A stretch of 64,000 bases of DNA. It comes from Microbacterium sp. SSM24. Its GTDB lineage: Bacteria > Actinomycetota > Actinomycetes > Actinomycetales > Microbacteriaceae. Position 1 is the stretch's first letter. Each line of letters opens with the position of its first letter. The position numbers and the translations under genes were made by a program. Under the pieces are notes generated by a model. The model was not told where the DNA came from, ran no database searches, and saw only the letters and a list, made by a program, of their open reading frames with translations. The stretch is taken from contig NZ_JAPDNQ010000001.1 of assembly GCF_025989145.1 (NCBI RefSeq), positions 1,860,001 through 1,924,000 of the forward strand, read 5' to 3'. Of this stretch, positions 27,401-35,437 are shown piece by piece.

Positions 27401-27825
27401 ACGGCACCCGCGACTCCGGCACGAGGATGGTGTACTTCCGCCAGGACGGCAGCCCGATCCTCGACATGACGAACGACGAGTGGCTCGCCGCGGCGAACCG
27501 CACGGTCACGGCCACGGTGACGGTGACGGCATCCGGTCTCGACGTCGACGCGGCGGTCACCTCGCGCTGCGTGAGCGGCAAGGTCGTGCAGGTTCTCACC
27601 GTGACCAACGGCGAGGACGTGCCCGTCACGATCGCCGTCTCGGGCACTTACGGGACGAAGACGTTCACCGCGCTCGCCGCGGGCAGGAGCGCGTCGGCCA
27701 CGTTCACCACGCGGCTCGCGGCCGTCCCGGCGGGCACGATCACGCTCGCCGCATCCGCGACGATCGACGGCTCGCCCGTGACCGACACGGCGGAGGTGAG
27801 CGCCGCGCCCGCCTCGTGCGGGTGA
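24412..27825 (+). CDS. Secreted LamG-Ig-GH43 arabinosidase with C-terminal Cys module
   Basis: The third paralogue, 1137 residues. GTG 24412 is chosen because AGAAAGGA lies 7 nt upstream and the signal peptide then starts with an Arg-rich n-region (residues 8-23) before the hydrophobic core ending near AAHAA. The domain order repeats that of the previous gene: LamG, Ig-like, shortened propeller segment (here without the RDP motif), Big_4-like, GH43, terminal module. Likely triad: Asp711 (RADPHV), Asp844 (LDMTHF) and Glu910 (AEGPFV). Terminal module: Arg1052-Cys1053 to Cys1136-Gly1137. It was probably formed by duplication and then diverged strongly, which suggests different linkage specificities within the same polysaccharide. 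Confidence 0.88.
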   Translation: MDRTDVTPARARDSRRTRRTRRTRILSGVLGTALVVGAIGATGPVAAHAAEPASLLASYDFSETGGTVLHDVSGAGRDGAVVGGAAWRGGSMQFTGANHVQLPNNLLAGQTAATVVIETSPTALSGAKFLWNIGGSGDAATGQFFIQPVAPRLAISTSNWSGEQSVTSATKLVEGRWQSVAATIAKNAGGTTSTLTLYIDGVRVAQKTDSTVALSDLTTHTLNYIGKSAYNGDSLYQGGVSAFRVYGEALSATDIATASTTDAAAAAAEVVGGIDLDAVNVQDLTQVESDLVLPTAGGVTWTAQPAGIVAPNGQVSRPAADTVVTLTATATVRGQTANRTLDVTVLKAPTAAEQATRAAETLTVPSVLERGYVLPASALGLPVAWTHVSGAGSVVDGVVASGPASGLAAATLEAVVGTGTDAATTRLDVRIAETGASRVAAYTTSKNTRGGDDPEVTRSGHLALSANGTSFTALNSGAGVVFPTVSGMTETNNGTKRYLARPYAFRLSGDEGFGLIARRTSDTGTADAAGAIVFTSPDLVDWTEVGFLPLPGQGTTGAVSAEWDSRVDAYRIAWTSTSGSTLTGTTADFAAVGAVKLGQQPGGRTGTIDVPYAETASIVPVTASEARVAEQLLGRVRNTGVQTPEEVTITAGGEVELPETVTADYSDGGTHDFRVDWDTTDVDTSTPGDYTVTGTLQRTDTIFPLLPNRADPHVLRYTLANGQKTWLYIATDDNGQDEFFIRQADTIAGLGTAADNRILGYGLSGTSTNAQLWAPELHVVNGDLYILFAANANSANSWTGVQSYTMRLKSGGNPLVRADWDAPQRVVDAAGQPLTTYGTGITLDMTHFTDGGTDYVVWSERVVAPATGPAVLKIAKVTPSTTGPWRLSSQRSTIVYPDRGWSTNTSAVAEGPFVIQRDGRIMITFSGSNIDWTYAVGLATASSGDDLLDPGAWDVRGDAIWSYEGAFSNNWGPGHNSYTYDDDGNLINVFHAKATQNGTRDSGTRMVYFRQDGSPILDMTNDEWLAAANRTVTATVTVTASGLDVDAAVTSRCVSGKVVQVLTVTNGEDVPVTIAVSGTYGTKTFTALAAGRSASATFTTRLAAVPAGTITLAASATIDGSPVTDTAEVSAAPASCG

Positions 27826-27924
27826 TCAGACTCGGCCGCTGAGCGGTCGATGCGACGCGCGTCGCGGGTGGGTGCTGCCCCCGCGGCGCGCTGTCGCGCG
27901 CGGCGCGGCGCGGCGGAGCGGAGG

Positions 27925-28176
27925 TCAGCCGCGACCGGCCGCGGTGAGGGAGGCGCGTGCGGCGGGGCGCCCGATGAAGAGCCACGCGAGCGGACCCAGG
28001 ACCGGCACGAAGATCGCGACCAGCGTCCACACCAGTGCCTGGGCGGAGGTCAGCGCCTTCGCGGATCGAGCGAGCGAGACCAGCGCCACCACCAGCAGTG
28101 CGAGCAGCGCCAGTGCCACGCCGGACCACGCGATGTCGTAAGCGGCGGGAACGAGCGGGTTGAGGGAGGCGATCAC
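27925..28176 (-). CDS. Small membrane protein with PLDc_N-type domain
   Basis: An 83-residue protein with two membrane helices. The second helix carries the PLDc_N signature in the form WTLVAIFVPVLGPLAWLFIG followed by RPA. The family is found at the N-terminus of cardiolipin synthases and as stand-alone small proteins; no catalytic HKD motif is present. It lies between the GH43 operon (convergent) and the minus-strand GH43 terminator. The 99-bp gap before it contains only a short palindrome, gcgacgcgcgtcgc at 27852-27865. Confidence 0.78.
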   Translation of the reverse strand: MIASLNPLVPAAYDIAWSGVALALLALLVVALVSLARSAKALTSAQALVWTLVAIFVPVLGPLAWLFIGRPAARASLTAAGRG

Positions 28177-28246
28177 CCCTTCAACCTAACGGGACTCGCC
28201 GGACCGCGTGCGCCCTGGGCGACTCGACGCGGGGTTCCCCACGAAG

Positions 28247-28277
28247 ACGCCCCGCCGACCCGGGGCCGGCGGGGCGT
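28247..28277 (-). terminator. Hairpin terminator after the minus-strand LamG-GH43 gene
   Basis: An 11-bp perfect stem (28247-28257 with 28267-28277) with a 9-nt loop lies 14 nt beyond the stop codon at 28291 on the minus strand. Confidence 0.78.
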
Positions 28278-28290
28278 TCGCGCTCGACGC

Positions 28291-30984
28291 CTAGCCGCAG
28301 CTGGCGGCCGTGAAAGCGCCGGATGCCGCGGCGCTGGTGCCGCCCGAGGTCACCGTCACCGCGACGGAGCCCGTCGTGATCGAAGACTGCCGGGTGGTGA
28401 ACGCTGCCGAGGCGCTCTTGCCGGCGGCGACGGCCGCGACGGACTTCGACCCGTACGGCGTCGAGATGCCCAGCGCCACGGGCGCCGCCCCGTCGTTCGT
28501 GACCCGGACGGTGAGCGTGACCTTGCCTGAGACGCAGCGCGTGTCGGCGACGACCGTGACCGGCAGCACCGGTGCGGCGACCACGACCTCGGCCGTGACC
28601 GTCACGGCCGTCGAGCTGTACAGCTGCCGGCCCGGCGCGTTCCACGCCGTCGAGCCGCCTGCGCCGACCCACTGGTTCAGGTTCGCGCCGATCGTGCGAA
28701 CCGTGCCGGTCACCTCGTAAGAGCCGGGCTCGGACGTGTCGATGCCCGCGAGATCCCACGTCACCGGCTGCGACGCCGTTCCGCGCCCGTACGCCAGCAC
28801 GACGTCGGCCTCGGCCGGCAGCGCGGCCCGCACGGCGGACTCGGACGCGGCGGCCTCGACCTCGACGGAGCCGAGGTCGGCGGTGACGGCGGTCGCGGCA
28901 TCCGCTGCTCGGATCTCGTCGTACTGCGCCTTCGTGAGTCCCACGATGCCGCCGTGCTTGGTGCTCGGAGCCATGAAGAAGCTGCTGCTCACGAGCTGCG
29001 TGAAGCCGGCATCCAGGTCGTTCGTCTGCATCGGCCGGTAGCCGGTCGAGGGGATGACGTCGACGTAGAGGTACCAGGACTCCTCGCCGTGACGCTGGAA
29101 CACCGCCGGACCCTCGACACCGCCCGCGTTGCCCCCTGCCCACACGGCGCCGATGCGCGTCTGCAGCTGCGTCCAGGTCGCGGCGGGCTTCCACCACTGG
29201 GCGGCCGTGGTCGATTCGAGGTAGATGCCCTTGCCCGCGGAGTTGTCCTTCGTGATGCGGTACGTCGTGCCCTCGTTCTGGATGATCGTCGTGTCGATCG
29301 TGTTGCCGCCCGCGTCGATGAACGTGCCGCCGTACTCGTAGGTCTCCTGCGTGAAGTCGGGCGTCGCGCCCCACAGGATGCGGGAGTAGCTCGAGCCGGT
29401 GTGCTCGGCGTTCGCGTACACGTTCGATGACCAGTACAGGACGAACGCGCCCTCGCCGGCCCCGTAGTAGTCGGGCACCCAGGTCGCCTCGGGCGCCCAC
29501 GCCATGCCGAACTCGCCGACCTTCGCACCGTCCGACAGGGCGACGTCGAACTGGCGCAGGTCGCTCCAGCTCACGAGGTCCTTCGACTCCCAGACGTTCA
29601 GCGTGGTGTTGCCCTTCGAGCTCCAGTAGCACCACTCGGTGCAGCCGCTGACGCCGCGGTCACCGCCGAACACCCGCAGGTCGGTGGCGATGATGTAGTA
29701 CGTGCCGGTCTCGGGGTTGTACGTGAGGTACGGGTCGCGGATGCCGGTGGTGCCGAGGTCGGATGCGAGGATCGGCTTTCCCGCGTTGAGCGGGTCCCAC
29801 TGCTCGGGGTTGTCGCCGCGGGACACGTCGAGGTAGATCTTCTCGGCATAGCCGGCGGAGTCCTCGATGAAGTGCACCATCGCGTACCCGAATGCGTCGT
29901 CCGCGCCCGCCTGCGGCTTCACCGTCACCGGCACCGCACGGGTGGCCGTCGCGCCGCGCACGGTGGCCGTCGCGGTCAGGGTGGTCTCGACCGGCGCCTG
30001 GCCGGTGGCCGGCTGGTCCGCGGTCGCCGTGACGCCGTCCGCGCCGATCTCGATCGCCGGGTCGCTCGAGGACCACGACACGCGTCCGCCGTAGGTCGGC
30101 AGGGTGGTCGTGGCCTCGTCGAAGGTCACCGCGGCGACGCTGTCGGCGACGGTCTGCGCGGCCTGCTGGAACGACGAGGCATGGATCGCGGCATCCGCCG
30201 TCGACACGTCTGCGACCTCGGCCGCCGTGAGCGCACGGTCGTACACGCGGAACGTCGACACCTCGCCCTTGTACATCGGGTCGGGATACGGCGCCCGGCC
30301 GATCGCATTGAGGGTCTGACCGATGGATGCCGGGGTCAGGGCCGTGTTCGTACGGGCGACCTGGACGCCGTCGACGTAGAACGTGATGTGGCCGGCGGCG
30401 CCGTCGATCACCGAGGTCAGGCTGTACCAGCGGTTCGCGTCGAGCGCGGAGCCGGAGCGGGCGTTGACTTCGCCGCCACCGCCGGTCGCCGTGATCGAGG
30501 TACGCGGGTTGTCGCGCACCGACGCGAAGTAGTACTGCGTCGTGGAGTCGCTGCCGATGTTCCAGAGGAAGTGCCAGCTGTTCTTCATCGTCGCGTCGAG
30601 CTTGGTCTCGATCGTGACCGTCGCCGACGTCCTGCCGGCGAGGATGTCGTCGGGAAGGCGCACCCAGTTCGCGCTCGCGCTGGTCTTGGCGCCGCCGGCG
30701 AAGACGAGGGACGAGCCGGTCCACTGACTGTCGGTCCCGTTGACGACGGTCGCCGCCGCACCGCCGCTGACGCGGTTCGGGATGCTGGAACCCGCAGTCT
30801 GATCGAACAGGTACTCGGCGAGGAGGCCGGTGGTCGGTGCGGCCGGCGCTGCGCCGACCGCGGCGGCCGCGCCCACCGGCACGAGCGCCGTGGCGACGAA
30901 GGCGGCGCCGACGAGTGAGGCGAGGAGCCGGCGTGGCCCTCGAGAGCGGTCGGTGCGGGCGGCAGATCGAGGAAGGGGAATCAC
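28291..30984 (-). CDS. Secreted LamG-Ig-GH43 glycosidase with C-terminal Cys module
   Basis: An 897-residue secreted enzyme of a different GH43 branch. The GTG at 30984 follows AAGGAG by 5-6 nt. After the signal (ends around GAAAAVGA) there is a LamG domain (about 53-270), an Ig-like repeat with RVSWSSSDPAIEI, then the GH43 propeller. Likely triad: Asp417 (GIRDPYL), Asp564 (TIDTTII) and Glu624 (VEGPAVF); spacing of 147 and 60 supports this. WAPEATW follows the second blade. A Big_4-like domain follows the catalytic part rather than preceding it, and the terminal module runs from Arg816-Cys817 to Cys896-Gly897. The RDPY/WAPEA type resembles GH43 enzymes acting on arabinogalactan or arabinan side chains; subfamily unassigned. 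It is divergent from the giant GH127-like gene. Confidence 0.86.
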   Translation of the reverse strand: MIPLPRSAARTDRSRGPRRLLASLVGAAFVATALVPVGAAAAVGAAPAAPTTGLLAEYLFDQTAGSSIPNRVSGGAAATVVNGTDSQWTGSSLVFAGGAKTSASANWVRLPDDILAGRTSATVTIETKLDATMKNSWHFLWNIGSDSTTQYYFASVRDNPRTSITATGGGGEVNARSGSALDANRWYSLTSVIDGAAGHITFYVDGVQVARTNTALTPASIGQTLNAIGRAPYPDPMYKGEVSTFRVYDRALTAAEVADVSTADAAIHASSFQQAAQTVADSVAAVTFDEATTTLPTYGGRVSWSSSDPAIEIGADGVTATADQPATGQAPVETTLTATATVRGATATRAVPVTVKPQAGADDAFGYAMVHFIEDSAGYAEKIYLDVSRGDNPEQWDPLNAGKPILASDLGTTGIRDPYLTYNPETGTYYIIATDLRVFGGDRGVSGCTEWCYWSSKGNTTLNVWESKDLVSWSDLRQFDVALSDGAKVGEFGMAWAPEATWVPDYYGAGEGAFVLYWSSNVYANAEHTGSSYSRILWGATPDFTQETYEYGGTFIDAGGNTIDTTIIQNEGTTYRITKDNSAGKGIYLESTTAAQWWKPAATWTQLQTRIGAVWAGGNAGGVEGPAVFQRHGEESWYLYVDVIPSTGYRPMQTNDLDAGFTQLVSSSFFMAPSTKHGGIVGLTKAQYDEIRAADAATAVTADLGSVEVEAAASESAVRAALPAEADVVLAYGRGTASQPVTWDLAGIDTSEPGSYEVTGTVRTIGANLNQWVGAGGSTAWNAPGRQLYSSTAVTVTAEVVVAAPVLPVTVVADTRCVSGKVTLTVRVTNDGAAPVALGISTPYGSKSVAAVAAGKSASAAFTTRQSSITTGSVAVTVTSGGTSAAASGAFTAASCG

Positions 30985-31052
30985 TCCAGCTCCTTTGCTG
31001 TGCGCGACGTGTCGATGGGGCGCGGGAGCGCCTGCGGTGCGCGCTTGGGAAT

Positions 31053-31064
31053 GTTAGCGCTCAC
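31053..31064. promoter_or_regulatory. Operator for the 897-residue GH43 gene
   Basis: gttagcgctcac lies 69 nt upstream of the minus-strand start at 30984 and is identical in sequence and nearly in position to 20708-20719 before the other minus-strand GH43 gene. Confidence 0.6.
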
Positions 31065-31104
31065 GTCGCGCCGCTGGCAAGGATTGCTTTGTGATGACGA
31101 ACCC

Positions 31105-31163
31105 TTGACATCCCGGGCGAGTTCGCGCTAACAAGGAACCACAGAACGCGTGATACCGCTAAC
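31105..31163 (+). promoter_or_regulatory. Promoter with overlapping operator for the giant GH127-like gene
   Basis: A consensus -35 TTGACA is at 31105-31110. The -10 region falls at about 31128-31134 (ctaacaa) after a 17-18 nt spacer. The operator-like gttcgcgctaac (31121-31132) overlaps this -10, and a second half-site ccgctaac ends at 31163. Repression by occlusion of RNA polymerase is the natural reading. Confidence 0.55.
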
Positions 31164-31225
31164 AGCATGGGCGCATCGCTCACCTGCATGGACACGCGTC
31201 GACCAGGACGAGGGAGCCCTGAGCA

Positions 31226-34200
31226 ATGGCGAAGATGCCGACAGACAGATTCCGCCGCGTGATCGCGTTCGCGACCGCGACGACGCTCGCCGCCGGCCTG
31301 CTCGCGGTCGCGACGCCGGTCGCGGCATCCGCTGCGCCGCTCTCGATCGAATCGGCGAAGGTGCTCGACCTGGCATTCGAGGGGAACCTCGCCGACGCCG
31401 GCCCGAACGCGGCGACCGTCACGATGCAGAAGGGCGCCGCGGCCTACGCCACCGGCATAGACGGACAGGCGTTCAACCTCAACGGCTCCAACGCGATCCG
31501 CCTCGGCACCGACGCGTACCTGCAGCCCGCCGACCTCACGGTGTCGTTCTGGTACAAGCCGAACGCCGTGATGTCCGGCGAGCAGGTCTTCGCGTGGAGC
31601 AAGCTCGCCTACAACTCGCCCGGGTGGTACCTCACCAGCGAGAGCAACACCTCGGCGCTCGCGCTGTCGGTGGGACCGGCGACCGGCCAGCCTTTCAAGG
31701 TCGCCGTCGACACGGCCCGCGCCGGCTTCTTCCCGGCCGGACAGTGGACCCACGTCGTCGTCACCTACGACAAGGCCACCAAGGACGTCCGCTTCTACCG
31801 CAACGGCGTGCGCCAGATCTCGACCGTGAAGTACGCGGCCACCGGAACCGCCACCGGCGCGATCGTCGGGGAGAGCACCACGGTCAAGACGCTCGGCTAC
31901 AACGGTCCGCAGTACAACGGCGCCCACGCCAACGGCCTCATCGACGACTACACCCTCTACAACGGCGTCGCGACGGTCTCGGACGTCGTCTCGCTCACAC
32001 AGTCCAACGACCCGACCTTCGACCCCGCTGCCGTCGCGCAGGGTGCGCTCGACGCGCTCTCGGTCCCCACCTCGGTCGCGGCGGACGTCGGCGTGCCGAC
32101 CGAAGCGGCGAACGGCACGACGATCGCGTGGTCTTCGTCGAACACGGGCATCATCTCCCTCGACGGCGGCGCCGCGACGGTGACCCGCCCGGCCGCGTCG
32201 CCCGCGACCGTCACGCTCACCGCGTCGGCCAGCTACGGCGGCAGCGCCCCGGTGACCAGGACGTTCGAGGTGCAGGTGCCGCAGGAAGGGGCATCCACCT
32301 CCATCTACCTCGAGGACACCGACCTCGGCGAGGTGCTGCTCGAGGACCCGTACCTCGTCAACGGCAACGAGAAGATGATCGACTACCTGATCAGCCTCGA
32401 GCCCGAGCGGTTCCTCACCGCCTTCTACACGCAGGCGGGTCTTCCCACGACGGCTCAGCCGTACGGAGGGTGGGAGCGCACGAGCGGCACGCGATTCCAG
32501 GGCCACTTCTTCGGCCACTACATCTCCGCGCTGTCGCAGGCGTACGCGACGACGACCGAGCCCGCGACGAAGGCCGCCCTCCTGGCGAAGCTCACCACCG
32601 CCGTCGACGGTCTCAAGAACGCGCAGACGGCCTACGCGGCGATCGATCCGACGAACGCCGGCTACGTCTCGCCGTTCTCGACGAGCGTGCTGCCCAGCGG
32701 CGGCGGAGGACTCCTCGTTCCCTTCTACAACCTGCACAAGGTGCTCGCCGGTCTCCTGGACGCGCACGAATACGCTCCCGCAGCGGTCTCGGCCAAGGCG
32801 CTCTCGGTCGCGAGCGGATTCGGCACGTGGGTGCGTGACTGGGCGGGGCGGCAGGCCAACCCGGCGACGCTCCTGAACACCGAGTACGGCGGCATGAACG
32901 AGGCGCTCTACGAGCTGTACTCGATCACCGAGAACCCCGCGCACAAGCGCGCAGCGGAGTATTTCGACGAGGTCGCGCTGTTCCAGCAGCTGGCGGCGGG
33001 CCAGGACGTCCTCGACGGCAAGCACGCCAACACCACGATCCCCAAGCTGATCGGCGCACTCAAGCGCTACACCGTGTTCACCGACAACCCGCATCTGTAC
33101 GCGCAGCTCAGCGCGACCGAGAAGAGCAACCTCGGGATGTATCGTGCCGCCGCCGAGAACTTCTGGCAGATCGTGGTCGACGACCACACCTACGCCAACG
33201 GCGGCAACAGCCAGTCCGAGCACTTCCACGGCGCCGACGAGCTCCACGAGCACGCCACCAACGGCACCACCTCGGGATACGGCGAGAACTCCACGTCCGA
33301 GATCTGCAACGAGTACAACATGCTCAAGCTGACCAAGGCTCTGTTCCAGGTAGGCCCGGACGTCAAGTACGCGGACTTCTACGAGCACACCTACATCAAC
33401 GCGATCCTTGCGCAGCAGAACCCCGAGACGGGCATGATGACGTACTTCCAGCCGATGCAGGCGGGGTACGCCAAGGTCTTCGGTCGCCCGTACGACGAGT
33501 TCTGGTGCGATCACGGCACCGCGACCGAGAGCTTCACGAAGCTCGGCGACTCGATCTACTTCCGCAAGGGCGAGTCGGTCTTCGTCAACATGTTCCGCTC
33601 GACGGTGTACACCGACGAGACGCACAACATGCGCCTCACCCAGACGGCAGACGTGCCCGCCGACGAGACCGTGACCTTCTCGGTGGAGGCGATCGACGGC
33701 GGCGCGCTGCCCGAGGGCACGACCCTCCGCCTGCGCGTGCCCGGGTGGGCGGCCGCGACGCCGACCCTCTCCGTGAACGGACAGACCCAGGATGTCGCAG
33801 CGCTCACCGAGGACGGATACGTCGTCGTCGAGGTGGCCGCCGGCGACGAGCTCACCTACGAGCTGCCCGCCGAGGTGCGCGTCATCGACGACACCGAGAA
33901 CCCGAACTGGGTGGCCTTCGCGTACGGGCCGGTGCTGCTCGCGACCGAGCTCAACCGCACCAACGTCGACGCGACCTACGTCGCCGGCGTGCTGGTGCGC
34001 ATGAGCACGGCCGACAAGTCCGTCAGCAACGACGTCGTGGTCGGCGATGCGGATGCGTTCAAGGCCGGCATCGCCGACAACCTCGTGCGCATCGAGGACG
34101 GCGACAACGCCAACGGCATCGAGACGATGCGCTTCAAGATGCAGAATGCGGATGCTGCGACCGAGGCACTCACCTTCGAGCCCTGGTACTCGCTCTACGG

Positions 34201-35386
34201 CGCCCGCTACGCGATCTACATGGACCTCATCGAGCCCGACTCGCCCCAGGCGCAGGCGCTGATCCTCAAAGACAAGCAGCAGCAGCGGATCGACGAGACC
34301 ACGATCGACGCGCTGACGTCCTTCGACAACAACAACAGCGAGGCCGACAAGAACTACCGGTTCAACAAGTCCGGCGTGGGCGTCTGGCTCGGCGAGGGCT
34401 ACCGCGACGGGCAGATCGCGACCGACGCGTACTTCCAGTACGACATGGTCGTCGACCCCTCGCTGCCGGCCAACTACCTCGGCGTGCGCTACTTCGGCGG
34501 CGACAACGGGCGCACCTTCGACGTCTACCTCAACGACGTGCTGCTCAAGCACGAGCGCGTCACCAACGCCGCGGGGGCGAACACGTTCTACGTGCAGTAC
34601 GACGAGATCCCGGCATCCGTCCTCTCGGGCATCGCCGCGAGGGACAGCTACAAGCGCGACCAGAACGGGCAGTACGTGCTCGATGCGCAGGGCCAGAAGA
34701 TCCCGGTGGTGACGGTGCGCTTCCAGGGCAACGGCACGAGCTACGTCGGCGGCGTCTTCGGTGTCTACACGGCGTCGAAGACGACGTACGCAACGGCCGC
34801 CGACCTCAGCGCGCTGTCGTTCGAGGACGGTGAGCTCGCTCCGACGCTGACCGGCGGGGTCTACTCGTACACGGTGACCGTGCCCGCCGATGCGACCACC
34901 GCCACTTTCGACGCCGATCCGGCGGCGCCCAGCGGGCTCGTGCGCCTCGGCGGCATCCTGATCGACGACACGCTTCCGCGCACGCTGCCGCTCGCCGCCG
35001 ACGGGCCGACGGTGCTGACGCTGACGGCGACGGCGCAGGACCACGTCACGACCTCGACCTATCGGATCGAGATCGTGCGGGCCCCCGTGCAGCCGCCGCT
35101 CGATGTCACCGCCGTGGCCGCCGTGCGATGCGCGGCGGGCAAGCCGATGCTCACCGTGCAGGTGCGCAACGGTGCCGGCGTGCCGGTGGCGCTCGCCATC
35201 GAGACGGTCGCGGGGACGAAGCAGATCGCGACGCTCGCGGCGGGGAAGACCGCGTCTGCGGCCTTCACCTCGCGCGCAGCGCAGCTGCCGGCGGGTCAGG
35301 CGACGGTGACGGCGTCGGCTGTCGTCGACGGCCGAACCGTGTCGGTGTCCGTTCCCGTGGCCTACCCGGCGACGACGTGCGGATGA
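31226..35386 (+). CDS. Giant secreted GH127/GH146-like protein with altered zinc site
   Basis: 1386 residues. Order: signal to about residue 36 (VAASA), LamG (about 40-265), Ig-like (about 270-350), DUF1680 catalytic barrel (about 360-870, with GHFFGHYISALSQAY, YNLHKVLAGLLDAH, NTEYGGMNEALYE and KHANTTIPK). A beta-sandwich (about 1010-1195), a cadherin-like sandwich (about 1200-1290) and the terminal module (Arg1301-Cys1302 to Cys1385-Gly1386) follow. Glu692 and Cys694 of the metal site are kept, but the usual Cys-Cys pair is Cys761-Asp762-His763. The nucleophile position is therefore present while one thiolate ligand is replaced. The frame is continuous around this point, so it is not a frameshift. 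ATG 31226 has a moderate ribosome site (GAGGGAG). Confidence 0.85.
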   Translation: MAKMPTDRFRRVIAFATATTLAAGLLAVATPVAASAAPLSIESAKVLDLAFEGNLADAGPNAATVTMQKGAAAYATGIDGQAFNLNGSNAIRLGTDAYLQPADLTVSFWYKPNAVMSGEQVFAWSKLAYNSPGWYLTSESNTSALALSVGPATGQPFKVAVDTARAGFFPAGQWTHVVVTYDKATKDVRFYRNGVRQISTVKYAATGTATGAIVGESTTVKTLGYNGPQYNGAHANGLIDDYTLYNGVATVSDVVSLTQSNDPTFDPAAVAQGALDALSVPTSVAADVGVPTEAANGTTIAWSSSNTGIISLDGGAATVTRPAASPATVTLTASASYGGSAPVTRTFEVQVPQEGASTSIYLEDTDLGEVLLEDPYLVNGNEKMIDYLISLEPERFLTAFYTQAGLPTTAQPYGGWERTSGTRFQGHFFGHYISALSQAYATTTEPATKAALLAKLTTAVDGLKNAQTAYAAIDPTNAGYVSPFSTSVLPSGGGGLLVPFYNLHKVLAGLLDAHEYAPAAVSAKALSVASGFGTWVRDWAGRQANPATLLNTEYGGMNEALYELYSITENPAHKRAAEYFDEVALFQQLAAGQDVLDGKHANTTIPKLIGALKRYTVFTDNPHLYAQLSATEKSNLGMYRAAAENFWQIVVDDHTYANGGNSQSEHFHGADELHEHATNGTTSGYGENSTSEICNEYNMLKLTKALFQVGPDVKYADFYEHTYINAILAQQNPETGMMTYFQPMQAGYAKVFGRPYDEFWCDHGTATESFTKLGDSIYFRKGESVFVNMFRSTVYTDETHNMRLTQTADVPADETVTFSVEAIDGGALPEGTTLRLRVPGWAAATPTLSVNGQTQDVAALTEDGYVVVEVAAGDELTYELPAEVRVIDDTENPNWVAFAYGPVLLATELNRTNVDATYVAGVLVRMSTADKSVSNDVVVGDADAFKAGIADNLVRIEDGDNANGIETMRFKMQNADAATEALTFEPWYSLYGARYAIYMDLIEPDSPQAQALILKDKQQQRIDETTIDALTSFDNNNSEADKNYRFNKSGVGVWLGEGYRDGQIATDAYFQYDMVVDPSLPANYLGVRYFGGDNGRTFDVYLNDVLLKHERVTNAAGANTFYVQYDEIPASVLSGIAARDSYKRDQNGQYVLDAQGQKIPVVTVRFQGNGTSYVGGVFGVYTASKTTYATAADLSALSFEDGELAPTLTGGVYSYTVTVPADATTATFDADPAAPSGLVRLGGILIDDTLPRTLPLAADGPTVLTLTATAQDHVTTSTYRIEIVRAPVQPPLDVTAVAAVRCAAGKPMLTVQVRNGAGVPVALAIETVAGTKQIATLAAGKTASAAFTSRAAQLPAGQATVTASAVVDGRTVSVSVPVAYPATTCG

Positions 35387-35392
35387 CGATTT

Positions 35393-35437
35393 CGAAAACC
35401 ATTTCGGTACTTGTTTCCGCTAACTGTTGCCGGTAAC
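35393..35437 (+). promoter_or_regulatory. Operator cluster upstream of the surface-protein operon
   Basis: In order: cgaaa-acca-tttcg (35393-35406), gtttccgctaac (35413-35424) and gttgccggtaac (35426-35437). The arrangement copies that at 11368-11419, with the same spacing between the last two elements and an identical 18-mer at 35411-35428. The remaining 290 bp of this 342-bp gap hold no convincing gene; a frame at 35490-35732 has poor codon usage in its second half. Confidence 0.6.

Noticed and set aside
33479..33540. Frameshift or sequencing error to explain the missing second Cys of the GH127-like site
   Set aside because: Both flanks align in the same frame with the Tat-GH127 protein without insertion or deletion, so a substitution is the simpler reading.
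31061..35044. Very long open frame on the minus strand opposite the giant GH127-like gene
   Set aside because: It is a GC-rich antisense shadow: Arg/Asp/Val-rich low-complexity product, no ribosome site, no family motifs, while the plus-strand product is a coherent multidomain enzyme. The same applies to 48328-51387 minus, 17591-20629 plus and 21092-24445 minus.
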